From contig CAWUIP010000055.1 of the NCBI GenBank assembly GCA_963922415.1, positions 1 through 20,938 on the forward strand: 20,938 nucleotides of DNA. The letters run 5' to 3'. A model generated the notes under the pieces. That model was not told where the DNA came from, did not search any database, and worked only from the letters and a program-made list of their open reading frames with translations. Shown here one piece after another: positions 13,596 through 20,938 of this stretch. A program made the translations under genes and the position numbers. The DNA comes from Aliishimia sp963922415 (GTDB taxonomy: Bacteria > Pseudomonadota > Alphaproteobacteria > Rhodobacterales > Rhodobacteraceae). Within the stretch, counting starts at the first letter, position 1. Every line of letters begins with the position of its first letter.

Positions 13596-14597
13596 CTAGA
13601 TCTTGGAGCCCATGGCCACGGCGACATCCGCCATGCGCACCGAAAAGCCCCATTCATTGTCGTACCAGGCCAGAACCCGGACCGTCCGTCCGCCCACGAC
13701 CCGCGTTTGGTCTGGCGCGAAAATGGAGGAATGTTCGGTGTGGTTGAAATCGATGCTGACCTTGGGCGCGGGATCGTAGGCCAGAACGCGGCCCATCTCG
13801 GTCTTGGTTGCGTCAAGAATGGCAGCGTTGACGTCATCGGCGGTTACGTCGCGGCTGGCTTCAAAGGTCAGATCCACGGCCGAGACGTTCGGTGTGGGCA
13901 CGCGAATGGCGGAGCCGTCGAGCTTGCCTTTCATGTTGGGCAGCACTTCGCCCAGGGCTTTGGCAGCACCTGTAGAGGTCGGGATCATCGACATCGCAGC
14001 AGCGCGCGCGCGGTAAAGATCGCTGTGGCGCGTGTCATGCGTTGGCTGATCGCCGGTATAGGAATGGATCGTGGTCATAATCCCACGTTCGATCCCAATC
14101 GCGCTGTCGAGCACCTTCGCGAGCGGCGCCAGGCAGTTTGTGGTGCAGGACCCGTTGGAGACCATCTTGTCCGCTGCAGTCAAACCTTCGTGGTTCACAC
14201 CAAAGACGATGGTCTTGTCGACATTCTTCGCAGGCGCCGAGATCAGCACCTTGCCCGCGCCGCGATTAAGGTGCTCTTTGGCGGTCTCGCCGTCGTTGAA
14301 CGCGCCTGTGCACTCCAGAACAACGTCGCAGCCATTCCAATCAAGCTCGTTCAGATTGCGCGTCGACATCACGTCCATCGGGCCGCGGCCCATGTCCATC
14401 CAACCCTCGCCCACGGTGATCTCGCCCGCATACCGGCCATGGACCGAATCGAAGCGCATCAAATGTGCGGCTGTCTCAAGGGGGGCGGTCGCGTTGATCT
14501 TGACCACTTCAATATCGTTGCGCCCGGAGGCGGCAATATGGCCCAGCGTGCACCGCCCGATCCGGCCAAATCCATTAATACCAACTCTAATCGTCAT
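13596..14597 (-). CDS. gap: Type I glyceraldehyde-3-phosphate dehydrogenase, Ala36 (possible NADP-type) paralogue
   Basis: Same reaction family as its neighbour; 333 residues. Visible: GINGFGRIGRCTLG (6-19), SNGSCTTNC with catalytic Cys151, His178 in TTIHSYTGDQ, PTSTGAAKAL, and WYDNEWGFSVRM. The residue after INA is notable: Ala36 replaces the Asp that discriminates for NAD, and THDTRHSDL places Thr-Arg where NAD enzymes often have Leu-Pro. In known GapB-type and plastid enzymes changes at these two sites accompany NADP use, so a gluconeogenic or dual-cofactor role is inferred. The ATG follows AGGAG by 7 nt. A LacI-type site lies 89-102 bp upstream; DUF808 is divergent. The small peptide gene follows in the same transcript. 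Confidence 0.93.
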   Translation of the reverse strand: MTIRVGINGFGRIGRCTLGHIAASGRNDIEVVKINATAPLETAAHLMRFDSVHGRYAGEITVGEGWMDMGRGPMDVMSTRNLNELDWNGCDVVLECTGAFNDGETAKEHLNRGAGKVLISAPAKNVDKTIVFGVNHEGLTAADKMVSNGSCTTNCLAPLAKVLDSAIGIERGIMTTIHSYTGDQPTHDTRHSDLYRARAAAMSMIPTSTGAAKALGEVLPNMKGKLDGSAIRVPTPNVSAVDLTFEASRDVTADDVNAAILDATKTEMGRVLAYDPAPKVSIDFNHTEHSSIFAPDQTRVVGGRTVRVLAWYDNEWGFSVRMADVAVAMGSKI

Positions 14598-14685
14598 AAC
14601 TCATCTCCTGCGCCACCCGGCGATATGCGCTCGTATACCGCGCTCTTCTACATCCACAAATGGGCAAATCTGTGAAATTTCAGAC

Positions 14686-14699
14686 TGTTAGCGATAACT
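14686..14699. promoter_or_regulatory. LacI-type operator TGTTAGCGATAACT upstream of the second gap gene
   Basis: It matches the palindrome at 13277-13288 except at one central position, and sits 89-102 bp before the gap ATG at 14597, further from the gene than the first site. It is also between gap and the divergent DUF808 gene. Confidence 0.55.
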
Positions 14700-14716
14700 A
14701 TGCCGCGCATGCGAAG

Positions 14717-14741
14717 GGTTGCGCTAACGGGGGCGCTAACA
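14717..14741. promoter_or_regulatory. Two further GCGCTAAC half-sites in the gap / DUF808 gap
   Basis: GTTGCGCTAAC (14718-14728) and GGGCGCTAACA (14731-14741) repeat the right half of the LacI-type palindrome, 13 bp apart. With the site at 14686 they make a cluster of three. The remaining part of the 14598-14823 interval shows no gene. Confidence 0.4.
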
Positions 14742-14823
14742 GTATGGATAGGGGGGCGTCAGGCCTGTCGCAAAGTTGCGCGGCACCCGCATCATGGCGC
14801 AAGAAAACGAAAAAGGGTTGGGC

Positions 14824-15798
14824 ATGAGTGGACTTCTGGCACTTTTGGACGATGTGGCGGGAATCGCCAAAGTCGCCGCCGCCTCGGTGGATGACGTCAC
14901 AGCGCAGGCGTTCAAAGCCTCGTCTAAGGCGGCGGGCGTTGTGATTGATGACGCTGCCGTCACACCCAAATATGTCACCGGCCTTGCGCCCGCGCGCGAG
15001 TTGCCGATCATCTGGAAAATCACCAAAGGGTCGATTTTCAACAAGATCGTGATCCTGCTGCCTGCGCTGTTGATCCTATCGGCGCTTTTGCCCTGGGTTA
15101 TCACGCCGCTTTTGATGCTGGGGGGCTTTTATCTGTGCTATGAGGGGGCCGAGAAGGTCGTGCATTGGGTCGCGCCGCACGCAGATGCGCATGTCGAGGC
15201 GGAGCATGACCCTAAGGACCCGGCGCATCTGGAAGAAGAGCGAGTGCGCGGCGCGATCAAGACAGACTTCATTCTGTCGGCAGAGATTATGACGATCATC
15301 CTCAACGAATTGCCGGACAGTAACTTAGCCTTCAAGGCCGTGGCTTTGGCGATTGCGGGGCTCACGATCACGGCGGCGGTTTATGGTGCTGTGGCGCTGA
15401 TCGTCAAAATGGACGATGTGGGCCTGCGCATGGTGGAGCGGGGACGGACCGCGATCACCCGGTCCATCGGGAACGGCCTGGTGCGCGGCATGCCAACGTT
15501 TTTGCAGGTGCTTAGCACAGTGGGCACTTTGGCGATGATTTGGGTGGGTGGCTCAATCCTCGTGCATGGGCTTGAGGTGATGCATTGGTGGACCTGGCCC
15601 TATGAGGCGATCAAACACGCAGCGCAAAATGCGGCAGACCTGGCGGAAGTGGCCAAGGGCTTTGTGTCCTGGTTTGTGACCGCGTTTTTGGATGGGGTTC
15701 TGGGGCTGCTTGTCGGGCTCTTGCTGATCCCGTTCGTGACGCATGTCTTGCTGCCGGTTTTGAAGACGCTTGGATTGGTCTCATCCAATAAAGTGTAG
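14824..15798 (+). CDS. DUF808 (YedI-like) inner-membrane protein
   Basis: A 324-residue integral membrane protein of the DUF808 family, function unknown. The canonical opening MSGLLALLDDVAGIAKVAA sets the start at 14824, with AAAAAGGG about 5 nt before; in-frame starts upstream lack ribosome-binding sites. The N-terminal 60 residues are soluble and Ala-rich with the family's DDAAVTP segment. Hydrophobic stretches lie at about 72-110, 168-195, 226-248 and 278-315, each able to hold one or two helices. Between the first and second is an acidic, His-containing loop (HADAHVEAEHDPKDPAHLE). It is divergent from the second gap gene and shares the LacI-type site cluster, so co-regulation with gap is possible. 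It ends 13 bp from the convergent capsule gene, with no obvious terminator. Confidence 0.9.
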   Translation: MSGLLALLDDVAGIAKVAAASVDDVTAQAFKASSKAAGVVIDDAAVTPKYVTGLAPARELPIIWKITKGSIFNKIVILLPALLILSALLPWVITPLLMLGGFYLCYEGAEKVVHWVAPHADAHVEAEHDPKDPAHLEEERVRGAIKTDFILSAEIMTIILNELPDSNLAFKAVALAIAGLTITAAVYGAVALIVKMDDVGLRMVERGRTAITRSIGNGLVRGMPTFLQVLSTVGTLAMIWVGGSILVHGLEVMHWWTWPYEAIKHAAQNAADLAEVAKGFVSWFVTAFLDGVLGLLVGLLLIPFVTHVLLPVLKTLGLVSSNKV

Positions 15799-15811
15799 TA
15801 TTAACAAGGGT

Positions 15812-17107
15812 TTACGTCACCAAGCGTAAGTGCTGGCGCGGGGCGGCCGTGCCTTGGGCCAGCGCGTCATACGGGTCGACATCCGACAGCATCATGTCGA
15901 CCACTTGGCGCAACAACTGCCGCCGTCCGCGCGTAGAGTAAAACCCGCCCGGCACTTGCGAGGTTTCCAAAAGATACCGCCGGTAGTCGCGGTAGGCGCG
16001 CGTGTCGGGTCGTTTTGCGGCGTTGAAGAACTCTGCCAGGGGCTGGGCCGAGACGAATTCGGGCTTGGCATAAACGGCGTCGCCAAACACTTTTAGGGGA
16101 ATGCCGCGCCACAGAACCTGTTGCGCGGCGGTAGAGTTGATCGTGACGGCAGACCGACACGCGCCTAAAAGCTGCGCCAGCTTGCCGCCGCGCAGGTAAT
16201 GCACCCGGCCTTCCAGCCCCATCTCGGCGGTCATCTCTTTGATCTTGCGGCGTATCTGCGCGCGCCCGTCTTCCAAGGGATGCGCTTTGATCACCAGGTG
16301 GTGGTGGCCAGGCGCGCCTTTCGCGAAGCCTTCAAGAGCAACTTTTACAAAGTCGGTCATCGTGCCGAAGTTAGAGTGTTTTTGGAAGGAGCTGTCATGT
16401 TCCAATTGCAGCAACACAAGGTGGTAGGGAAACCCACCGTGCTTGACCCGCAATGTCGCCACCATCCGTTCAAGTGCGGTGAACGGCATCAAAAGCAACC
16501 GCTTGATATATAGGCGAAACTCTTGCGACACGGTCACGCCGCGATGTGGTTCGATCCGCCCATATCCCTGGTTCAGAACCATCACAAAGAAGTGGTAAAG
16601 GGCACCATAGAAGATATGCTGGCGCATGTCGCCCCAATGCCCCGGCGGCAAGGGGGGTTCCATATCGCTATCCGCAAGGCTTTTGCGCATGTCCGCGACG
16701 TTTAGGTCCATGAGGCGCGAATGACCGTTGCTGCCGCCGCGCTCATACGTGACCCACCAGGGGCGCATATAGCCTTCTTCAAACACATGCACGCGCAGGC
16801 CCAACTTTTTGGCGCGCGCGATGGCTTCGGCGTGGATGGCGCGCGTATCACCGTAAAGGACAATGTCTGTGATCTGCTTTTCGGTGACGATATCCGTGAA
16901 AGTCTCCGCCCAGTCAGATAGGTCGTCGCGGTATGCGATATACGCAGCTCGGTCCGGCCAAAACGCCCGGTCGCCCGCGTTGAAGCCCACGCGCCAGACA
17001 TCAGCGCCCGCTTTGCGCAGCATCTGTGCCAAACGGTAAAAGAAGGGGCCATGCGGTCCTTGAAGAAAGAGGTATACCCGGTTGGTCGCGTTCAATTGTC
17101 TCATCAT
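15812..17107 (-). CDS. KpsS-type capsular polysaccharide biosynthesis/export protein
   Basis: A 431-residue member of the KpsS/LipB (Capsule_synth) family, cytoplasmic enzymes that add the beta-Kdo linker on which group 2-type capsules are built before ABC export. Visible: LFLQGPHGPFFYRLAQMLR (13-31), the VFEEGYMRPWWVTYERGG block (108-125), LLQLEHDSSFQKHS (232-245), HLVIKAHPLEDGR (270-282) and the nucleotide-sugar site region TINSTAAQQVLWRGIPLKVF (322-341). It starts with ATG ATG at 17107; no strong ribosome-binding site is seen, and TATAAC lies about 9 nt upstream. No other capsule gene (kpsC, kpsM, kpsT, kpsE) is in the window, so the locus is isolated. Involvement in a surface polysaccharide is family knowledge; the exact linkage is not shown. 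Confidence 0.85.
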   Translation of the reverse strand: MMRQLNATNRVYLFLQGPHGPFFYRLAQMLRKAGADVWRVGFNAGDRAFWPDRAAYIAYRDDLSDWAETFTDIVTEKQITDIVLYGDTRAIHAEAIARAKKLGLRVHVFEEGYMRPWWVTYERGGSNGHSRLMDLNVADMRKSLADSDMEPPLPPGHWGDMRQHIFYGALYHFFVMVLNQGYGRIEPHRGVTVSQEFRLYIKRLLLMPFTALERMVATLRVKHGGFPYHLVLLQLEHDSSFQKHSNFGTMTDFVKVALEGFAKGAPGHHHLVIKAHPLEDGRAQIRRKIKEMTAEMGLEGRVHYLRGGKLAQLLGACRSAVTINSTAAQQVLWRGIPLKVFGDAVYAKPEFVSAQPLAEFFNAAKRPDTRAYRDYRRYLLETSQVPGGFYSTRGRRQLLRQVVDMMLSDVDPYDALAQGTAAPRQHLRLVT

Positions 17108-17137
17108 GCTCGTTATAGGCCCACAACCCTTCCAGCG

Positions 17138-17147
17138 CGGTTAACCG
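17138..17147. promoter_or_regulatory. Palindrome CGGTTAACCG between the capsule gene and ribE
   Basis: A perfect 10-bp palindrome about 30 bp upstream of the capsule gene start and 89 bp upstream of ribE. It includes TTAACC, which resembles a CtrA half-site. No riboflavin (FMN) riboswitch was recognised in the 17108-17235 interval. Weak evidence. Confidence 0.2.
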
Positions 17148-17235
17148 ACGCATGGGGCGACAATAAGGCTTGCCAGCGCTTGTTCTAGGGCCGCAGCGTG
17201 GCTAGGTGGGTGCGCAGAGACAAGGGGAAAAGCGA

Positions 17236-17832
<597 letters not shown>

Positions 17833-17839
17833 CCGTGAT

Positions 17840-18472
17840 TTAGCTCGCGGCGTGTTTCGCGGCGCGGCGGGGTGTGGCGACCGTTTCTAAGTCGTAGAGG
17901 TCCTCCATTGGCAGCCAGCCAGAAAAGGGTGTGCGCCTCTCCAGCTCAAAGGCGAACCAATTCCCACCGCCGCCAGGGCCCTGGTCATAGGACCGGCTGA
18001 TCTCGACGCCGCTCAGCGCACACCAAAGCAGTGTACCGACCGCCCCGTGACCGACAATCAGAACATCGCCGTCGCAGCTTAGTTCCAGCGCTTTTTCGAC
18101 TTCGGCCAAAATCCGCGATTGCGCGGCGCGGGCCGTTTCCCAGCCGCGAATAGAGGTGTCAGGCTCGGCAAAAAACGCATCCGCGGTCGCTTCAAACTCC
18201 GGCTGCGGCAAGTAGCCCGTCGCAGAGCGGTCGTTTTCGCCCATGCGGCCCCAGACCTCGACAGCGCGGCCCAAGGACGCCGCAATCGGGCTTGCCGTTT
18301 CAATTGCCTTGGTTTCATCGCTGGAAAGGACCCGCGTCGTGCCGGCGAGCGCGCTCGAGGCCGCGAGCAGCGCCACGCGGTCCTGACCGATCTCGTTCAA
18401 GGACCACCGTTTCACGTCGCGCGCAGGCGCGATATGCACCTGCGGATGCGTCAAGTATCGGACAATTGGCAA
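17840..18472 (-). CDS. Histidine-phosphatase-superfamily protein with THP in place of RHG, TTG start
   Basis: A 210-residue protein with the phosphoglycerate-mutase-like layout: MPIVRYLTHPQV (1-12), where His9 would be the phosphorylated His; RVLSSDETKAIETA (47-60), equivalent to the family's SPLxRAxQTA; Glu79 in GEND; WETARAAQSR (111-120); and the second His142 in VLIVGHGAVGTLL. The usual Arg-His-Gly triad is Thr-His-Pro, so a phosphate-binding Arg is missing and activity may differ. No ATG is available: the TTG at 18472 follows AAGGGG by 8 nt, and that site overlaps the transketolase stop. The gap to transketolase is 11 bp, so the two are co-transcribed. Substrate unknown; a sugar-phosphate link is only suggested by position. 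Confidence 0.75.
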   Translation of the reverse strand: MPIVRYLTHPQVHIAPARDVKRWSLNEIGQDRVALLAASSALAGTTRVLSSDETKAIETASPIAASLGRAVEVWGRMGENDRSATGYLPQPEFEATADAFFAEPDTSIRGWETARAAQSRILAEVEKALELSCDGDVLIVGHGAVGTLLWCALSGVEISRSYDQGPGGGGNWFAFELERRTPFSGWLPMEDLYDLETVATPRRAAKHAAS

Positions 18473-18483
18473 ATGACTGCCCC

Positions 18484-20523
18484 TTAGAGCCGCGCTTTTG
18501 CCTTTTCTGCCACAGCTTCCGGCGTGATGCCAAATTTTTCAAAGAGTGTGCCTGCCGGGGCCGACGCACCAAAGCTGTCCATGCCCACAAAATCAGCTTT
18601 TGCCTCGCGGCCCCGTTCGCCCAACAGCCAGCGATCCCAGCCTTGGCGCATCGCGGCCTCGACGCCGATGCGCACAGCACCGCCCGGCAAGACGCGCTTG
18701 CGATAGGCCTCGTCTTGGGCGGCGAACAGCTCCATCGAGGGCATCGACACCACGCGTGCGCCAATCCCGTCGGCTTGCAACAGATCCCGCGCCGCCATGG
18801 CAACCGAAACTTCTGACCCTGTGGCGATCAAAATGACCTGCCGCTTTCCCTCCGCATCGGCCAGGACATAGGCGCCCTGCGCGGTGAGGTTTTTGGACTT
18901 ATGCTCGGTCCGCAGCGTCGGCAGCCCTTGCCGGGTGAGCGACAGAACAGACGGCGTGGCCGTTTGCATCAAGGCCAATTCCCAGGCCTCTGCGGTCTCA
19001 ATTGTGTCGGCAGGGCGGAACACCAGCGTGTTGGGCGTCGCGCGGCTGATCGCGAGATGCTCCACCGGTTGGTGTGTGGGTCCGTCTTCGCCCAGGCCGA
19101 TGGAATCGTGGGTCATCACAAAGACCGTGGGGATCTTCATCAGCGCCGCAAGCCGCATCGCAGGCCGCGCATAGTCGGTGAAACACATGAACGTACCGCC
19201 ATAAGGGCGCACGCCACCATGGAGCGCCATGCCGTTCATCGCCGAGGCCATGCCATGTTCGCGAATGCCCCAATAGATATAGCGCCCGCCGCGGTTGTCG
19301 GTATCAAAGACCCCCAGATCGGCGGTTTTGGTGTTGTTGGACCCCGTGAGGTCCGCCGAGCCGCCGATGGTCTCTGGCATGATCGGGTTGATCGCTGTCA
19401 GCACCTTTTCGGACGACGCGCGCGTCGCCAGCTTGGGCGCTTCTTCCGAATATTCCTTTTTGACCTTGCGGATGGTCGCGGCCAAGCGCTTGGGGGGCTC
19501 TCCCGCCATCACACGGGCGAACTCGGCCTGTTTGCTGGCCGAAAGCGTCTCTAGCCGGGCTTGCCAGTCGTCTTGGGCCGCTTTGCCGCGCGCGCCAACC
19601 GCTTCCCAGGCAGATTTCAAGCCCGCTGGAACCTCAAAGGGGGCTGCCTCCCAACCCCAGAGCGCCTTGGCCTCGGCGTTTTGGTCCGCGTTGGTCAGAG
19701 CGCCGTGGCCTTTGGACGTGTCTTGGGCCGCGTGACCCAGTGCGATATGGGTCTTGCACGCGATCATCGACGGTTTGCCCGCCTTCTTGGCTTGGGTGAT
19801 CGCGGCATCAATCGCCACCGGGTCGTGCCCGTCGATCTCTTGCACATGCCACCCAGCGGCCTTGAAGCGCGCAGGCTGATCCACACGGTCCGACAGCTCG
19901 ACCGTGCCGTCGATGGTGATATTATTGTTGTCCCAGAAGACGATAAGCTTGGAAAGCTCATGCCGCCCGGCAATGCCGATGGCCTCTTGGCTGACGCCCT
20001 CCATCAGGCATCCGTCGCCCGCGATCACATAGGTGTAGTGATCGACGACCTTCTTGCCAAACCGCGCGCGCAACGCCTCTTCGGCCATCGCAAAGCCCAC
20101 CGAATTGGCCAGGCCTTGGCCCAAGGGGCCGGTGGTCGTCTCGATCCCAGGGGCCAGGAAGTTTTCCGGGTGGCCTGCGGTCTTTGCGCCCCACTGGCGA
20201 AAATTTTTCACTTCTTCCAGCGTGATATCGGGCGAACCTGTCAGGTACAGCAGCGCATAAAGCAGCATCGAGCCGTGGCCCGCACTTAAGATAAAGCGGT
20301 CGCGATCCGCCCAATTGGGGGCCTCGGCCACGAAGTTGAGGTGGTTGCGGTAGAGGACTGTCGCTACATCCGCCATGCCAATGGGCATGCCCGAATGGCC
20401 GGAATTCGCAGCAGCCACACCGTCCAATGCAAGGGCGCGGATCGCGGTGGCCATCTCCCAGTGTTCCGGGTGCGCGGCGCGCAAGTTTGCAATGTCGACG
20501 GGGGAGGCGTCTGTCGGGGTCAC
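18484..20523 (-). CDS. tkt: Transketolase
   Basis: A thiamine-diphosphate enzyme that moves two-carbon ketol units between sugar phosphates in the pentose phosphate pathway and, where present, the Calvin cycle. The 679 residues fit the family. Visible: SGHSGMPIGMADVA (41-54) with catalytic-site His43, AGHGSMLLYALLYLTG (81-96), the TPP motif GDGCLMEGVSQEAIGIAG (169-186) with NNNITIDG (199-206), GIREHGMASAMNGMALHGG with the cofactor-activating Glu, THDSIGLGEDGPTHQP, and the C-terminal FGASAPAGTLFEKFGIT. The start is the GTG at 20523 with GAAGGA about 9 nt before; the next in-frame Met (20454) would cut into the conserved N-terminus. It leads a two-gene unit with the histidine-phosphatase-like gene. 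Together with the two gap genes it makes a local central-carbon group. Confidence 0.96.
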   Translation of the reverse strand: MTPTDASPVDIANLRAAHPEHWEMATAIRALALDGVAAANSGHSGMPIGMADVATVLYRNHLNFVAEAPNWADRDRFILSAGHGSMLLYALLYLTGSPDITLEEVKNFRQWGAKTAGHPENFLAPGIETTTGPLGQGLANSVGFAMAEEALRARFGKKVVDHYTYVIAGDGCLMEGVSQEAIGIAGRHELSKLIVFWDNNNITIDGTVELSDRVDQPARFKAAGWHVQEIDGHDPVAIDAAITQAKKAGKPSMIACKTHIALGHAAQDTSKGHGALTNADQNAEAKALWGWEAAPFEVPAGLKSAWEAVGARGKAAQDDWQARLETLSASKQAEFARVMAGEPPKRLAATIRKVKKEYSEEAPKLATRASSEKVLTAINPIMPETIGGSADLTGSNNTKTADLGVFDTDNRGGRYIYWGIREHGMASAMNGMALHGGVRPYGGTFMCFTDYARPAMRLAALMKIPTVFVMTHDSIGLGEDGPTHQPVEHLAISRATPNTLVFRPADTIETAEAWELALMQTATPSVLSLTRQGLPTLRTEHKSKNLTAQGAYVLADAEGKRQVILIATGSEVSVAMAARDLLQADGIGARVVSMPSMELFAAQDEAYRKRVLPGGAVRIGVEAAMRQGWDRWLLGERGREAKADFVGMDSFGASAPAGTLFEKFGITPEAVAEKAKARL

Positions 20524-20613
20524 GGGCTCTGTCCTTCGTTCGCTAATGCGTTGTTTTGCGCGTGCATATCAGCCGATCCGCCTGCGTCAAGCACGCATCG
20601 CCAGCGCCACATC

Positions 20614-20654
20614 AATTGCGCCCTGCAAGTACTTGAAAGTGAAGGGGCGCAATT
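20614..20654. promoter_or_regulatory. Nested inverted repeats in the tkt / coiled-coil divergent region
   Basis: AATTGCGCCC (20614-20623) and GGGCGCAATT (20645-20654) are perfect 10-bp arms around 21 bp that contain the 10-bp palindrome CAAGTACTTG (20626-20635). It lies 91-131 bp from both starts in the 221-bp divergent gap. The layout suits a shared control site or an RNA hairpin in one leader. A GTTCGCTAATG sequence (20528-20538 region), close to tkt, faintly resembles a LacI half-site. No gene is visible in the interval. Confidence 0.4.
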
Positions 20655-20744
20655 TCCGCGCGTAGGTTGTAAACTCGGCCGCAGCAGGACCGCGCAGCGA
20701 TTCGCGGCGGCGACGAGACGGGCAACTGACAGTTTAGGACAGGC

Positions 20745-20938
20745 ATGAGCGATATTGATGATTTGCAGGCACGGATCAACGCGGCGTTGGACCGGGTCTC
20801 GGCAGGTGTCGAAACCTTGACGGCAAACGGTGCTGACGCTGCGCAATTGCAGGCGGATTTGGAAGAAGAAAAGACAGTTACCGCGCAGCTTGAAGAACGG
20901 CTGCGGGTGTTGAAGGATAAGCAGGCCGCCGACTTGGC
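20745..20938 (+). CDS. Coiled-coil protein, partial (3' end outside window)
   Basis: The first 64 codons of a gene cut by the window edge. The ATG at 20745 follows AGGAC about 4 nt upstream. The product starts MSDIDDLQARINAALDRVSA and continues with charged heptad-like helix (LQADLEEEKTVTAQLEERL, then VLKDKQAADL), so it is predicted to be a soluble coiled coil. From memory, a short coiled-coil gene divergent from tkt and followed by zapA is common in Rhodobacterales; if so the next gene would be zapA, and this product may relate to cell division. That is context inference, not seen here. Confidence 0.75.
   Translation, partial: MSDIDDLQARINAALDRVSAGVETLTANGADAAQLQADLEEEKTVTAQLEERLRVLKDKQAADL

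Noticed and set aside
13707..14675. 322-codon + strand frame opposite the second gap gene
   Set aside because: Antisense to a conserved GAPDH; no supporting features.
17108..17235. Possible FMN riboswitch ahead of ribE
   Set aside because: The conserved RFN blocks are not recognisable in these 128 bases.
18901..20289. Two + strand frames (217 and 242 codons) opposite transketolase
   Set aside because: Mirrors of a highly conserved gene; no start signals.

Overview
The window looks like the chromosome of a marine alphaproteobacterium of the Rhodobacterales (Roseobacter group). The evidence is the roughly 60% GC content, the alphaproteobacterial style of UvrA (GVSGGGKST Walker A), a choice-of-anchor L/Hint surface protein of the type common in roseobacters, and the grouping of valine catabolism, coaD, two gap genes and tkt. 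This assignment rests on protein resemblance only. No tRNA, rRNA, insertion sequence, prophage or CRISPR array was seen.

Layout. (1) 1-2486: 3' part of uvrA, + strand; the N-terminus lies outside the window. (2) 2491-4077: a 528-residue choice-of-anchor L plus Hint protein on the - strand, meeting uvrA tail to tail with 4 bp between. (3) 4300-7924, - strand, read right to left: isobutyryl-CoA dehydrogenase, a 58-codon small gene that appears not to be described, a small membrane protein, 3-hydroxyisobutyryl-CoA hydrolase and mmsB. These junctions overlap by 1-4 bases or are separated by only 4 bp, so this is one operon. It is preceded by a 34-bp AT-rich inverted repeat that overlaps a plausible promoter. 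(4) 7999-8337: a small hypothetical gene. (5) 8545-10044: mmsA (-), divergent from a LysR regulator (10167-11057, +). With the operon, mmsA gives most of the distal valine pathway, from isobutyryl-CoA to propionyl-CoA; the methacrylyl-CoA hydratase step has no dedicated gene here. (6) 11195-12194, +: a twin-CBS protein and coaD. (7) 12234-14597, -: two different GAPDH genes separated by a 47-codon membrane-peptide gene. LacI-type operators (GTTAGCGCTAAC) lie upstream of both gap genes. (8) 14824-15798: DUF808 membrane protein (+), convergent with a KpsS-type capsule gene (15812-17107, -). (9) 17236-17832: riboflavin synthase alpha chain (+), convergent with a TTG-started histidine-phosphatase-like gene that follows transketolase (18484-20523, -). 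(10) 20745-end: start of a coiled-coil protein, + strand.

No wholly new large system is evident. The most interesting items are the coupled small gene and membrane protein inside the valine operon, with hairpins covering their junction; the operator-like inverted repeat at the head of that operon; and the paired LacI-type sites on two GAPDH genes whose cofactor residues differ, which suggests a glycolytic/gluconeogenic split.
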